Source: Mobiluncus curtisii subsp. curtisii ATCC 35241 (GTDB lineage: Bacteria > Actinomycetota > Actinomycetes > Actinomycetales > Actinomycetaceae). Taken from it: a stretch of DNA of 64,000 nucleotides. Positions 43,956-53,192 of the stretch are shown in pieces; position 1 is the stretch's first letter, and every line of letters starts with the position of its first letter. The DNA is taken from positions 1,472,336-1,536,335 of the forward strand of contig NZ_GL385912.1 in assembly GCF_000146285.1 (NCBI RefSeq). The letters run 5' to 3'. The position numbers and the translations under genes were made by a program. The notes under the pieces are model-generated. The model was not told where the DNA came from and made no database searches. It was given only the letters and a program-made list of their open reading frames with translations.

Positions 43956-44633
43956 TCAACGACCAGTGTTGACCGCGGCGCTGGAACGCCCCGGTGTCAC
44001 ATCCCTAGCCTCAGCCACCAGCGATTCCGCTGGTGAAGCGTACTCCATGCCAATCAAAGTGGCATTATCGAAATAAAACGAGGTCACGGAGGCCAGGGCG
44101 CACTCGCGTTTCCGCGGATCGTGAACCAAAGATTTGCCCTCCACAAAACGTCGCAGCGTCCAAATCGGCAGCTGGTGAGAAACCACCAAAGATTCCCTAC
44201 CGGGGGGAGTCAAGGCCCTCGCGTGAGCCACCGCGCGAAACATCCGCTGAACGATGTCCCGGTAATGCTCCCCCCAAGACGGCAACCAAGGTGCCACGTA
44301 CAGCGGCCAGTATTGCGGGTGCGCCAAAGTCAGCGAGGAACGGTGAATCTTTTGACCGCGCAATTTATTGCCCGCTTCGGTCAGACGCGAATCGAGGTGA
44401 ACAGGCAGCTGGAAAATTTCGGCCGCGGGCGCGGCGCTTTCCTGGGCGCGCTGCAGAGGAGAGGACATAATCATGGCAATATCGCGGTTTTCCGCTGCCA
44501 GCCAGCGAGCTGTTAGCGTCGTCATTTCCCGCCCGCGCTCGGTCAGCCCAAAGCCGTCGAGCCGCTCGTAGAGCACCCCTTCCGGATTATCAACTTCGCC
44601 GTGTCGCATCAGGTGGACGGTGGTCAGAGCCAT
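43956..44633 (-). CDS. Histidine phosphatase family protein (phosphoglycerate mutase-like)
   Basis: 225 residues. The catalytic motif HLMRHGEVDNP is at the N-terminus, and the second catalytic His is in LVVSHQLPIW. SSPLQRAQESA and the acid-base Glu region (LTEAGNKLRGQ) also match. It probably dephosphorylates a small metabolite. The last 20 residues are Ala/Arg-rich and likely disordered. Confidence 0.9.
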   Translation of the reverse strand: MALTTVHLMRHGEVDNPEGVLYERLDGFGLTERGREMTTLTARWLAAENRDIAMIMSSPLQRAQESAAPAAEIFQLPVHLDSRLTEAGNKLRGQKIHRSSLTLAHPQYWPLYVAPWLPSWGEHYRDIVQRMFRAVAHARALTPPGRESLVVSHQLPIWTLRRFVEGKSLVHDPRKRECALASVTSFYFDNATLIGMEYASPAESLVAEARDVTPGRSSAAVNTGR

Positions 44634-44684
44634 GGTTCCTCTCTTCAGGGTTGATGGTCAGTGGTGGTGATGGGTGTGGGACAG

Positions 44685-45512
44685 TTATCGGCGACGGGGA
44701 AACCGGGAACGCCAAATCCGTCCGGGGACGTGTAGAATCCGGCGAATCACGTATCTCCAGAGGACTCGCAGCGTCCACAGGAAACCTATCGTGATGGCGG
44801 GCAGGTAGCGACTGCGCACCTTAATGGCAATATCCAGACGGCGGTGCGCGAAATCATAAATCGGCCAGTGGCGACGTTTGGCAATCCGGCGCAACTTTGG
44901 TTCGGGATTGACCACACAAGGGTGTCCGACCAGGTTAAAAAGCTTTTCATCAGACATGGAATCGGAATAGGCATAGCACTGTTTCAGGTCGTAGTCGTGT
45001 TCCCAAGACAGTTCCAGCACCGCTTTGGCTTTCATGGTGCCGTGCATCAGAGACTGCGGCATCTTTCCGGTGTAGCGTCCCCGCTCATCGACTTCCACCA
45101 CCGTGCCCAGAGCCCCGGTCAACCCCAAACGATGCGCCATAGATTGCGCAATTTCCCTTGGGGTAGCGGAAACCAGCCAGACATCGTGCCCAGCATCGAG
45201 GTGTTTTTGGATGATCTTTAATGCTCCTGGAAACAAGCGTTCCTGCAGGAAACGGTCATAGAGTTCCTCTCCGACCAGCACCAAATCCGATTCCAGTTTG
45301 CCTTCGATAATCTGCAGGGACCGTTTTTTTACCTGCTCCACGCGATGGATGCTTTCTCCGAAAATGACGTAAAGCAGGGCTTGGCGAGCCGCAAAAACAA
45401 AGAAATCCAGCCCAAAGTAGCCGCGGGAATACAAATCCCGTGCCAGATACCAGGTCGAGGCACCACGGATTAAGGTGCCGTCGACATCAAAGAAAGCTGC
45501 GATTTTCGCCAC
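44685..45512 (-). CDS. HAD-IB family phosphatase (SerB/CicA-like)
   Basis: 275 residues from the GTG at 45512. Motif I is FFDVDGTLIRGAS, motif II the Ser of WLVSATPREIAQSMA, and motif III/IV the DSMSDEKLFNLVG loop followed by PCVVNPEPKLRRIA, a hallmark of the HAD-IB hydrolases that include phosphoserine phosphatase-like and lysophosphatidic-acid-linked proteins. The C-terminal 50 residues carry a hydrophobic/basic segment (YLPAITIGFLWTLRVLWRY) that may touch the membrane. Confidence 0.88.
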   Translation of the reverse strand: MAKIAAFFDVDGTLIRGASTWYLARDLYSRGYFGLDFFVFAARQALLYVIFGESIHRVEQVKKRSLQIIEGKLESDLVLVGEELYDRFLQERLFPGALKIIQKHLDAGHDVWLVSATPREIAQSMAHRLGLTGALGTVVEVDERGRYTGKMPQSLMHGTMKAKAVLELSWEHDYDLKQCYAYSDSMSDEKLFNLVGHPCVVNPEPKLRRIAKRRHWPIYDFAHRRLDIAIKVRSRYLPAITIGFLWTLRVLWRYVIRRILHVPGRIWRSRFPRRR

Positions 45513-45557
45513 GTATTAATCTTACTGAAGTGTTTTTTGAGACGCTCAAAAACGTGC

Positions 45558-45583
45558 GCGGGCTCGGAAAAATCCGAGCCCGC
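45558..45583 (-). terminator. Intrinsic terminator of the bS22 gene
   Basis: GCGGGCTCGGA (45558-45568), loop AAAA, TCCGAGCCCGC (45573-45583). On the minus strand it is followed by GCACGTTTTTGAG. It begins 7 bases after the bS22 stop codon. Confidence 0.85.
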
Positions 45584-45589
45584 CGACGT

Positions 45590-45688
45590 CTACTTCTTAT
45601 TACGACGCTGATGACGCGTCTTCCGAAGCAACTTGCGATGCTTCTTTTTCGCCATCCGCTTGCGACGCTTCTTAATGACGGAACCCAC
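45590..45688 (-). CDS. Small basic ribosomal protein bS22 (AURKAIP1/COX24-like)
   Basis: A 32-residue protein from a GTG start: it begins MGSVIKKRRKRMAKKKHRK and ends QRRNKK, nearly all Lys, Arg and His. This matches the tiny bS22 protein found on the small subunit of mycobacterial and related ribosomes. A TAGGAGG site lies 7 bases upstream and a strong terminator follows, so it is a self-contained, probably well-expressed gene. Confidence 0.93.
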   Translation of the reverse strand: MGSVIKKRRKRMAKKKHRKLLRKTRHQRRNKK

Positions 45689-45807
45689 GCCGACCTCCTA
45701 AAATAACTGCTGCCACCGAACACGCGGCAAATAACCACACAAGTTTACCTTTTTCAGACACCCTAGCCAAAATGAGAGAACCTGCGCGCGCGCGACGACA
45801 CCCCAAA

Positions 45808-46029
45808 CTATTGCGCGACGGCTTCGTCATCGTTGCCAATCATCCAGTTGTCTAGGTTTGACGCAGAGAGCTCCTCGACAGCTTTCAACGGTACTCGAAA
45901 CGAACGCTTGACACGAACAGCGGGAAGATCGCCAGCATGAACCATACGATAAACGGTCATCTTCGAGACCCTCAACAAGTCCGCAACTTCCGCTACGGTG
46001 AGGAACCGTGGTGCCTGGCTCTGAGTCAT
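45808..46029 (-). CDS. BldC/excisionase-like helix-turn-helix protein
   Basis: 73 residues from the ATG at 46029 (an ATG at 46038 is also possible). FLTVAEVADLLRVSKMTVYRM is the helix-turn-helix and HAGDLPAVRVKRSFRVP the wing, the MerR-like fold of excisionase-family domains and of the actinobacterial regulator BldC. A stand-alone copy next to the bS22 gene in actinobacteria usually fits BldC-type regulators more than a phage excisionase. The C-terminus is acidic. Confidence 0.87.
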   Translation of the reverse strand: MTQSQAPRFLTVAEVADLLRVSKMTVYRMVHAGDLPAVRVKRSFRVPLKAVEELSASNLDNWMIGNDDEAVAQ

Positions 46030-46342
46030 TCCCGTCATCCTAAATTTGCCTAGACGCGCGACCGGAGCCACTTTAGTCTCACACTCAACACGCGCTACAT
46101 ACAAAAATATATCGGTAATTTACCTAAAAGTGTTAGTTCTTCACCCCCGATTTTCTCTAAACCTCCGATTTTTGCCGAAATTCCTCCCTTTTGACGGACG
46201 GGTATTCCAGTTTTGGTCTGGCAAAGGGTAACGTTGTAACCGAGTTTTCCGCACGGGGGCTTCTCAGGGCTCCGTTGGGACAGCGAAAGCTTACCCGAAA
46301 AATCAACCGGAAAATCCCTGTCAGGAAAAGGAACGGGCGAAC

Positions 46343-47713
46343 TTGAAGTTTTTTGCGAACCTGCGCGAAAAAAGCGGGAAGTGGTTTGATGAACTGGCCC
46401 GTCGAGCCCCCGCTCGCCTGACGCTCGCGGTGTTCCTCTCTATCATTGTCGTCCAAACTGTTCTCCTGTCCCTGCCGATTGCTACTCGCGATCCAGGTCA
46501 TGCTCGCTTTATTGATGCGCTGTTTACCAGTACTTCCGCAGTGTGTGTGACCGGTTTGACGGTGGTGCCTACCGATACCTACTGGTCGCCGTTTGGGCTA
46601 GTAGTCATCATGCTCGGCGTGGAAATCGGGGGACTTGGTGTCATGACCCTGGCATCGATGCTGTCCTTGGCAGTATCGCGCCATATCGGTCTGACTGCTC
46701 GCATCTTGGCTGCCGGGGAAAAGAAATCTTCCCTCGGGGAAGTCGGCTCGCTGGGGAAAATGGCGCTGCTGGTGTCAGTTTCGGTCGAATCAGTCATTGC
46801 CCTGATGCTTTTCCCGGAGTTTATCCGGCAAGATTACGGCATCGGCTTGTCAGCTTGGTATGCCTTGTTCATGGCGGTCAGCGTGTTTAACAATGCTGGT
46901 TTCGTCATCGTGCCGGGCGGGGTGGAACAGTTCGTGGCTGATTTCGGCATTATTGGTCCCATGTGCCTGGGAGTTTTCATCGGCGCTATCGGTTTCCCGG
47001 TTTCCCTCGATTTGGCACGCAATTGGCGGCGGCCTAAACACTTGAGTTTGCACTCGAAACTGACCATCACGACCTACCTAGCGCTGTCGGTAGTGGGCGG
47101 CGGAATCAACGGGATTATCGAGTGGGATAATCCGCGAACTTTGGGGGCTTTGGATTTGCCGGGGAAGCTCCTGGCAGCTTTATTGGGGGCGTTTAACGCC
47201 AGGTCACTGGGGGTTTCCACGATTGATGTGGGTTCTATGCACGAGGCGTCTTGGTTCGTTTCTTCCATCATGATGTTTATCGGGGGTGGTTCGGCGTCCA
47301 CCGCCGGGGGTATCAAGGTCACGACTTTCGCGGTGATGGTCCTGGCAATCGTGGCAGAAGTGCGTGGTAATCGTGACATTGAAGCGTTCGGGAGGCGTAT
47401 TGGTCCGTCAACGGTGCGCCTAGCGGTGGCGGTTGTCGCGATGAGCGCCCTGGTCATAGGGTTGTCTACCGCCACGTTGCTGCTGTTGACGAATTTGCCG
47501 TTGTCAGAAGCTCTTTTTGAGGTCAATAGTGCGTTCGGGACTGTCGGTCTGTCTACCGGCGTCACCGGTTCCCTCCCGGATTCAGGAAAAATTTTGCTGT
47601 CCCTGCTGATGTTTACCGGTCGGGTGGGAACCATGACCTTCGGGGCTGCCCTCGCCATGCGGAACCGCCGTCGGGTGATACGATTTCCTGAAGAAGCCCC
47701 CAGTATCGGATAG
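46343..47713 (+). CDS. Potassium uptake protein, TrkH/KtrB family
   Basis: 456 residues from TTG at 46343, which follows AAAGGAACGGG. It has about ten membrane segments in four M1-P-M2 repeats. Selectivity-filter-like loops are visible: TSTSAVCVTGLTV, FNNAGFVI, ARSLGVSTID and NSAFGTVGLSTG, each with the Gly that lines the pore. GGGSASTAGGIKVTTF is the intramembrane loop region of the gate. It should pair with the TrkA protein encoded about 1.2 kb downstream on the other strand. Confidence 0.93.
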   Translation: MKFFANLREKSGKWFDELARRAPARLTLAVFLSIIVVQTVLLSLPIATRDPGHARFIDALFTSTSAVCVTGLTVVPTDTYWSPFGLVVIMLGVEIGGLGVMTLASMLSLAVSRHIGLTARILAAGEKKSSLGEVGSLGKMALLVSVSVESVIALMLFPEFIRQDYGIGLSAWYALFMAVSVFNNAGFVIVPGGVEQFVADFGIIGPMCLGVFIGAIGFPVSLDLARNWRRPKHLSLHSKLTITTYLALSVVGGGINGIIEWDNPRTLGALDLPGKLLAALLGAFNARSLGVSTIDVGSMHEASWFVSSIMMFIGGGSASTAGGIKVTTFAVMVLAIVAEVRGNRDIEAFGRRIGPSTVRLAVAVVAMSALVIGLSTATLLLLTNLPLSEALFEVNSAFGTVGLSTGVTGSLPDSGKILLSLLMFTGRVGTMTFGAALAMRNRRRVIRFPEEAPSIG

Positions 47714-47736
47714 GCATGCAGCGGGAGTAAAAAACA

Positions 47737-48912
47737 ATGGCGATGACGAATTGGGCGTTCCCCAGTCTGGAGACGAAGCCGGGGGCGTGGCGTCGCTACT
47801 GGGTGGTGCTGGTGGCTTTCCCGGACCTGTTTCGGGAAGTTTTTGCAGATTCGACCCTGGAGGCCTTTTGCCTGGGAATGGTAGATGACCCTTTGAGTCG
47901 GAAGTTGTTTGTCTCGTATATGCGCTCCCATGCCCGCAAGGAACGTCATGCTCTCAAGGCTTTGCAAAACGGCACTGATGTGCGTGATATTCCTGGTGCC
48001 ACCCCGGTAATTCAGCAGTTTAAAACTCGCTTTGAGGAGCTTCGCCGCGAGAACGTTCAGGGGGTTCCAGAACAGAAACTGCCCCTGCTGGTGGAGCGGC
48101 TATCTACGGCTGCGTGTGATTACACGTTTTGTGAAAATCTGCAACCGCGAATTGCGGATCGGGTCATCGGTCCGAGTGGTCGAAAAATCGCGGACGCCTT
48201 AGCGCAGCAATGGCTGGATTATCCCCAATTAAAGTACCTCAACCAGCGTTTTCACCCGCGGGCGCAACACCTGAGGTTTGATTCTCTGGATGCCGTGACT
48301 TTCCGTCAGTCCTCCGTCCCCAGCGCTGTGCAGCGGACTGCTGGGCAGTTGCCGCGTTATGTGGAAGCTCATGGGGGGACGAATCCGCAAACTTTCCCTT
48401 ATATATCGAGTTTCATTGGTCCGGTGCCGCCCATCCCCGATCCAACTTCCGGTTTGCGCTTCCCGCAAGCGCCGTTGCGGCAGTTTGCCTGTACACGCGA
48501 CCTGTTTGATCCGACGTGGGCTGGCAGTCCGGAACAAGCGCGGGAGCTGCCTTTCCGTTTTGAGGAGATTCCTCCGCTCAGCTTTGACCGGGTCTATCAA
48601 GTGAATACCCTGCAAGACTGGCGTGAACTGGTTAGGCGCTATCCGCTAGAGTTTACCAACCCGGATGTGCGGCAAGAATTCCAACGCTTGAGCGGTAAAG
48701 ACGCACTCTTTCTGGGGGTTGATTGGGACCGAGTCCGTCGCGACTATGACGTGGTGTTTTTCGGTTTCAGAGCAGTTTTGGATGGCGCCGATGTGGGTGT
48801 GGACCTCGAAGCGAGTGAATTGGGTGAAGTGGCGCAATCCTGCACTGGAACCCGTCTCACTGCGCTTATGTATCGAGTGGTGCCGGGCTCGACTTATTGG
48901 TTGAATCTCTAA
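47737..48912 (+). CDS. Hypothetical protein, 391 residues, between the trkH and trkA genes
   Basis: Family not recognised. The protein is soluble, rich in Arg, Phe and Pro. It can be split into a helical N-terminal half (residues 1-150) and a half with many Pro-rich loops (FIGPVPPIPDPTSGLRFPQAPL). No signal peptide. It starts 23 bases after the potassium channel gene, so the two may be co-transcribed, and it converges with trkA 8 bases away. Confidence 0.72.
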   Translation: MAMTNWAFPSLETKPGAWRRYWVVLVAFPDLFREVFADSTLEAFCLGMVDDPLSRKLFVSYMRSHARKERHALKALQNGTDVRDIPGATPVIQQFKTRFEELRRENVQGVPEQKLPLLVERLSTAACDYTFCENLQPRIADRVIGPSGRKIADALAQQWLDYPQLKYLNQRFHPRAQHLRFDSLDAVTFRQSSVPSAVQRTAGQLPRYVEAHGGTNPQTFPYISSFIGPVPPIPDPTSGLRFPQAPLRQFACTRDLFDPTWAGSPEQARELPFRFEEIPPLSFDRVYQVNTLQDWRELVRRYPLEFTNPDVRQEFQRLSGKDALFLGVDWDRVRRDYDVVFFGFRAVLDGADVGVDLEASELGEVAQSCTGTRLTALMYRVVPGSTYWLNL

Positions 48913-48920
48913 GCTTTCAC

Positions 48921-49589
48921 TCAGGGGCGATTAGCAAAATCTTCGAGCAGCTTTCCGTCTCCCGACACGATAATCAGGTCATTAGCTGCCACCACGGTGT
49001 CAGGTCCGGCGTATTCAAAGTGCTGTCCGGGTGAGATAACACCTAGGATGTTAACCCCGTAGCGACGGCGCACATCGGATTCCAACAGGGTGAATCCTTG
49101 AATTTCTGCCGGGGGGCGCATCTTTACGATCGAGAAGCCTTCGCGGTCCATCTCTACGTAGTCCAGCATTCTGCCGTCAACCAGGTGCGCGGTGCGCCTT
49201 CCGGCATCAAATTCTGGGTAAATGACGTGGTGGGCACCAATACGACGCAGGATTTTGCCCTGTTCTCGACTGATGGCTTTGGCCCAAATCTGTTCCATCC
49301 CCAAGTCGACCAAGTTAGCGGTAATCAGCACCGACGCTTCCAGAGCGCCCACACCCACCACGGTGGATGAAAAATCTTTGGCACCCAACTGTTCCATCGC
49401 GTCCAGCCGGGTTGCGTCGGCTTCTACCACGGGAAAGAGCGGGGAAAAACGCTCGACTTGTGCCGGGTCATTTTCAACAGCCAGAATTTCGCGGTCCAAA
49501 GAATTCAGCGTCATCGCGACCGCGGATCCGAAACGACCCAAGCCGATTACCAATGTTCCCGAGGACTTTTCCTTTTCAGCCACCCTCAA
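48921..49589 (-). CDS. TrkA/KtrA-type potassium uptake regulator
   Basis: About 222 residues. The N-terminal Rossmann RCK domain has VIGLGRFGSAVAMTL, the acidic strand end in LAVENDPAQV, and VEADATRLDAMEQLG. An RCK_C domain follows with LLESDVRRRYGVNILGV and DLIIVSGDGKLLEDF. It binds NAD(H) or ATP and gates the TrkH/KtrB channel. The start is either TTG at 49589, with AGG at good spacing, or GTG at 49583. Confidence 0.92.
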   Translation of the reverse strand: MRVAEKEKSSGTLVIGLGRFGSAVAMTLNSLDREILAVENDPAQVERFSPLFPVVEADATRLDAMEQLGAKDFSSTVVGVGALEASVLITANLVDLGMEQIWAKAISREQGKILRRIGAHHVIYPEFDAGRRTAHLVDGRMLDYVEMDREGFSIVKMRPPAEIQGFTLLESDVRRRYGVNILGVISPGQHFEYAGPDTVVAANDLIIVSGDGKLLEDFANRP

Positions 49590-49878
49590 AGTTTACCTGT
49601 TTCATGCCTTGCGGTTGGCTTTCTGGCGGGATTGTGGCGGTTTTCGAGGGATTTTTGACATCGCGCGGCTGCGGCGGGGAATCACCCCAAAACAATCTTT
49701 TGTCCTGACAAATACCCCTTTTGAACACTAAATGCCAGCTCAAACCCAACTCTGGACGAAAAAATCTGGAAAGAACCTAATGAAGTCGAAAACCAACCGA
49801 TAGTTACGGTTGTCGCCAAGGTAACCGGCAACGGTGTCTTGGGGTCAGAGATTATGGCAATCCAAGGATGGGATGAAA

Positions 49879-50169
49879 ATGAGTGAGCAACTCGGTGGCA
49901 CAGATAAGCTGCAGACGCCTCAGATGTTTGCAGTGGCGGTGGCTTCCACGGCTGGTCGCAGTGCCTACGATAATGTTCCCGCTTTTCCCAAGATTGTCGC
50001 CCCCAGCAATGTGAATCGGGCAGACGCCAATGCGCGGGCGTTTAACTCCGGAACGTTGGCTGACGCGGTAAACAGGCTGGTAGGGTTCCCTCCCTTTAAT
50101 GTTCCCGCTTCGGGTATTGTGGGGATTCTTAGTTCTCGCACGGTGGCTAACCAGGGTTTCGTCGCCTAG
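49879..50169 (+). CDS. Small hypothetical protein, 96 residues, upstream of dnaK
   Basis: Family not recognised. ATG at 49879 with AAGGA about 10 bases before; an ATG at 49873 is possible. The composition is unusual, rich in Ala, Val, Asn, Ser and Gly with few charges (ADANARAFNSGTLADAVNR, then GFPPFNVPASGIVGILSS). No membrane helix or signal peptide is clear. A strong terminator follows, so it is a single-gene transcript. Confidence 0.55.
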   Translation: MSEQLGGTDKLQTPQMFAVAVASTAGRSAYDNVPAFPKIVAPSNVNRADANARAFNSGTLADAVNRLVGFPPFNVPASGIVGILSSRTVANQGFVA

Positions 50170-50219
50170 CGAGGCGGGGTTGGGTCAGATTCTTTTTTCT
50201 TCATGATGTTCTCCTTTCG

Positions 50220-50257
50220 GGGCAAGGCGTCCGGGTTACTTTCCGGGCGCTTTGCCC
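50220..50257 (+). terminator. Strong hairpin after the 96-residue gene
   Basis: GGGCAAGGCGTCCGG (50220-50234) pairs with CCGGGCGCTTTGCCC (50243-50257) with two G-T pairs, then TTT. It separates the small gene from the dnaK promoter region; 50258-50339 shows no gene. Confidence 0.75.
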
Positions 50258-50339
50258 TTTCTGGGTTTGATTTCACGAGTCCGCTGCGCCAGTTTTCGTT
50301 TTGGTTTTCTTTTTCGGGAATAAATCCGCACCTAGATAA

Positions 50340-50360
50340 GTTGAGTTAGATAGACTCAAG
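50340..50360. promoter_or_regulatory. HAIR (HspR-binding) site 1
   Basis: GTTGAGT-TAGATAG-ACTCAAG differs from the HAIR consensus CTTGAGT-N7-ACTCAAG at one base. It lies 128 bases before the dnaK start. HspR, encoded in the same block, should bind it and repress until heat shock. Confidence 0.9.
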
Positions 50361-50402
50361 TTTTACAGCCTCGGGTAGACAAGGAAAATTGGCTGAGATA
50401 AA

Positions 50403-50423
50403 CTTGAGTCGTTAGAACTCAAG
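50403..50423. promoter_or_regulatory. HAIR (HspR-binding) site 2
   Basis: CTTGAGT-CGTTAGA-ACTCAAG is a perfect HAIR inverted repeat, 64 bases before the dnaK start and 42 bases after the end of site 1. Confidence 0.95.
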
Positions 50424-50487
50424 ATTGCTGTTCTTGGGTTTGAAATTTAAAGAATACGAACACACAAAGAAAAAGGGGAGAAACACA

Positions 50488-52362
50488 ATGGCAAAAGCAG
50501 TAGGCATCGACTTGGGAACCACAAACTCGGCTCTGGCAGTTTTGGAAGGTGGTGAACCTACGATTATCGCTAACGCGGAGGGAATGCGTACCACACCTTC
50601 CGTGGTGGCGTTCTCAAAGACAGGCGAAGTCTTGGTAGGTGAAGTTGCCAAGCGCCAGGCGGTCACGAACGTGGACCGCACCATTTCATCGGTAAAGCGC
50701 CACATGGGCACCGACTGGAAGATTGACATCGACGACAAGCAATACACTCCGCAGGAAATCTCGGCTCGCATCCTGGGCAAACTCAAGCAGGACGCCGAAG
50801 CCTACCTGGGTGAAAGCGTGGAATCTGCCGTCATTACAGTTCCGGCATATTTCAACGATTCGCAGCGTACCGCGACTCAGGAAGCGGGCAAGATTGCGGG
50901 TTTGAAGGTACTGCGTATCATCAACGAGCCGACCGCTGCGGCGCTGGCTTACGGGCTGGAAAAAGGTAAAGAGGACGAGCTGATTCTGGTCTTTGACCTG
51001 GGCGGCGGTACGTTCGACGTGTCCCTGCTGGAAGTTGGTAAGGACGACGACGGATTTTCCACCATTCAGGTGCGCGCCACCAATGGCGACAACAAACTGG
51101 GCGGTGACGACTGGGATCAGCGCATCGTTGATTGGTTGGTTGACCAGGTAAAGACGAAGGACGGCGTGGATTTGTCCAAGGACAAAATCGCACTGCAGCG
51201 TCTGCGCGATGCTGCTGAGCAGGCCAAGAAGGAACTGTCCAGCGCAATGAGCACGAACATTAACCTGCAGTACCTGTCCATGAGCGAAAATGGACCGATT
51301 CACCTGGACGAGAAGCTCACGCGCGCAAAGTTTGAAGAAATGACCGCAGACCTGCTCAACCGCTGCAAGACTCCGTTCAACGCGGTTATCAAGGACGCCG
51401 GCATTAAACTCAGCGAAATTGACCACGTGGTGTTGGTCGGTGGTTCCACCCGGATGCCTGCCGTAACCGAGCTGGTCAAGGAGCTGACTGGCGGTCGCGA
51501 GCCGAATAAGGGCGTGAATCCCGATGAGGTCGTGGCAGTGGGGGCAGCTCTCCAGGCGGGCGTCATTGAAGGCGACCGCAAGGACGTTCTGCTCATTGAC
51601 GTGACCCCTTTGAGCTTGGGTATTGAAACCAAGGGTGGCATTATGACCCCGCTGATTGAGCGCAACACGGCTATCCCGACGAAGCACTCCGAGGTCTTTT
51701 CGACCGCCGAGGACAATCAGCCTTCCGTGCTGATTCAGGTCTACCAAGGGGAACGTCAGTTCGCTCGCGACAACAAGCCGCTGGGCACTTTCGAACTGAC
51801 CGGAATCGCTCCTGCGCCACGCGGACTGCCGCAAATCGAAGTCACTTTTGACATCGACGCTAACGGTATCGTGCACGTTTCGGCAAAGGACCGCGGCACT
51901 GGTCAGGAGCAGTCCATGACCATCACCGGCGGATCTTCCCTTCCGAAGGACGAAATTGACCGCATGATTAAGGAAGCCGAGGCGCACTCTGCGGAAGACA
52001 AGCAGCGTCGTGACGAAGCTGAGGTGCGTAATGGTGCTGAACAGGCCGTTTACCGTATCGAGAAACTGCTGAAGGACAACGCTGAAAAGCTGCCTGAGGA
52101 CGTGGTGGCTCCGGTGAAGGAATCTTTGGAACACCTTAAGAAGGCTAACGAAGGTGAAGACATCGAAGCTATCAAGACTGCGATGAGCGAACTGGAGGAA
52201 AAGGCCCAAGCCATTGGACAGGCTCTGTACGCCCACGCGCAGGAAAACGAGTCGGCGCCGGCGGACGGTGCTGCTGCGGAACCTAACACCGCCTCCACCG
52301 ATGATGACGACGTTATCGACGCCGAAGTCATTGATGAAGACGATGAGGGTGATAACAAGTGA
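50488..52362 (+). CDS. dnaK: Molecular chaperone DnaK (Hsp70)
   Basis: 624 residues from the ATG at 50488 after AAGGGGAG. ATPase motifs are present: [64 protein letters not shown] and [13 protein letters not shown]. The interdomain linker is [16 protein letters not shown] and the lid ends in an acidic EEFV-like tail ([15 protein letters not shown]). It folds and protects proteins together with GrpE and DnaJ. First gene of the HspR-controlled operon; 21 extra in-frame codons upstream overlap the ribosome-binding site and were rejected. Confidence 0.98.
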   Translation: MAKAVGIDLGTTNSALAVLEGGEPTIIANAEGMRTTPSVVAFSKTGEVLVGEVAKRQAVTNVDRTISSVKRHMGTDWKIDIDDKQYTPQEISARILGKLKQDAEAYLGESVESAVITVPAYFNDSQRTATQEAGKIAGLKVLRIINEPTAAALAYGLEKGKEDELILVFDLGGGTFDVSLLEVGKDDDGFSTIQVRATNGDNKLGGDDWDQRIVDWLVDQVKTKDGVDLSKDKIALQRLRDAAEQAKKELSSAMSTNINLQYLSMSENGPIHLDEKLTRAKFEEMTADLLNRCKTPFNAVIKDAGIKLSEIDHVVLVGGSTRMPAVTELVKELTGGREPNKGVNPDEVVAVGAALQAGVIEGDRKDVLLIDVTPLSLGIETKGGIMTPLIERNTAIPTKHSEVFSTAEDNQPSVLIQVYQGERQFARDNKPLGTFELTGIAPAPRGLPQIEVTFDIDANGIVHVSAKDRGTGQEQSMTITGGSSLPKDEIDRMIKEAEAHSAEDKQRRDEAEVRNGAEQAVYRIEKLLKDNAEKLPEDVVAPVKESLEHLKKANEGEDIEAIKTAMSELEEKAQAIGQALYAHAQENESAPADGAAAEPNTASTDDDDVIDAEVIDEDDEGDNK

Positions 52363-53159
52363 GCGAGGACAAACTTAGTCAAGAGGCCCGCAAGGCGTAC
52401 GCCGAAGCTCAGAAAGAATTCGATGAAGCCGCTGCCCATGAAGCCGAAAAGGCCAGCGCGACACAGAATTCCGCAGAGACTGAGGTCAAAGCCAAGTCTG
52501 GCTCCAAGAACGGCAAAAATGCCGACTCCGCGGCGGAGCATTCCTCACACAGCCATGTTTCCCCCGGTGACTCTGCTGGTCACGAAAACGGGGGCGCGGC
52601 TCAGGCGGGTGGACAGCCCGCCGCGGATGAAGCGGATGAGCTGACCGGCGAGTTGGCTCATGCCCAAGAGGACCGTATCGCGACGCTAAACCAAGACCTC
52701 GATCGCGCCAAGGATGACTTGGCGCGGGCGCGGGCGGATTTGTATAACCTCCAACAGGAGTACAGCAACTACGCCAAACGCACCAAGGCGGAAATCCCCC
52801 AGCAGCAAGAAGCGGGGGTCGCCTCGGTGGTTGATGCCCTGATGGGAGTGTTGGACGACATTGATTTGGCTCGTCAGCACGGAGACTTGGAGGGTCCGTT
52901 TGGCGCGGTGGCTACCAAATTGGAGTCCACTTTGCAGACGCGGTTTAAAGTCAAGCGTTACGGAAAGGTCGGCGACACCTTCGATCCGAATCTGCACCAG
53001 GCCATTCAAATGGCTCCGGGTGCAGATGACGGTGGCGAACATATCATCGACGCGGTGGCGCAGCCGGGCTACCTGATGGGAGAACGGGTTCTGCGCGCTG
53101 CCATGGTGGTGGTGGGAGTTGAGAAAAGTCCCTCTGCCGACCAAACTTCAGAGGCATGA
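52359..53159 (+). CDS. grpE: Nucleotide exchange factor GrpE
   Basis: 266 residues; the GTG start overlaps the dnaK stop (GTGA). The first 100 residues are acidic and Ala/His/Ser-rich, longer than usual. The GrpE core begins with a long coiled coil ([33 protein letters not shown]) and ends with the beta domain: [18 protein letters not shown] and [17 protein letters not shown]. It releases ADP from DnaK. Confidence 0.96.
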   Translation: MSEDKLSQEARKAYAEAQKEFDEAAAHEAEKASATQNSAETEVKAKSGSKNGKNADSAAEHSSHSHVSPGDSAGHENGGAAQAGGQPAADEADELTGELAHAQEDRIATLNQDLDRAKDDLARARADLYNLQQEYSNYAKRTKAEIPQQQEAGVASVVDALMGVLDDIDLARQHGDLEGPFGAVATKLESTLQTRFKVKRYGKVGDTFDPNLHQAIQMAPGADDGGEHIIDAVAQPGYLMGERVLRAAMVVVGVEKSPSADQTSEA

Positions 53160-53192
53160 ATCGTGAATCAAGAAATGGAAAGGGGGTAAGCG

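Noticed and set aside
50686-52236. 516-codon open frame antisense to dnaK
   Set aside because: A known effect of dnaK codon usage; it has no start signals and mirrors a highly conserved gene.
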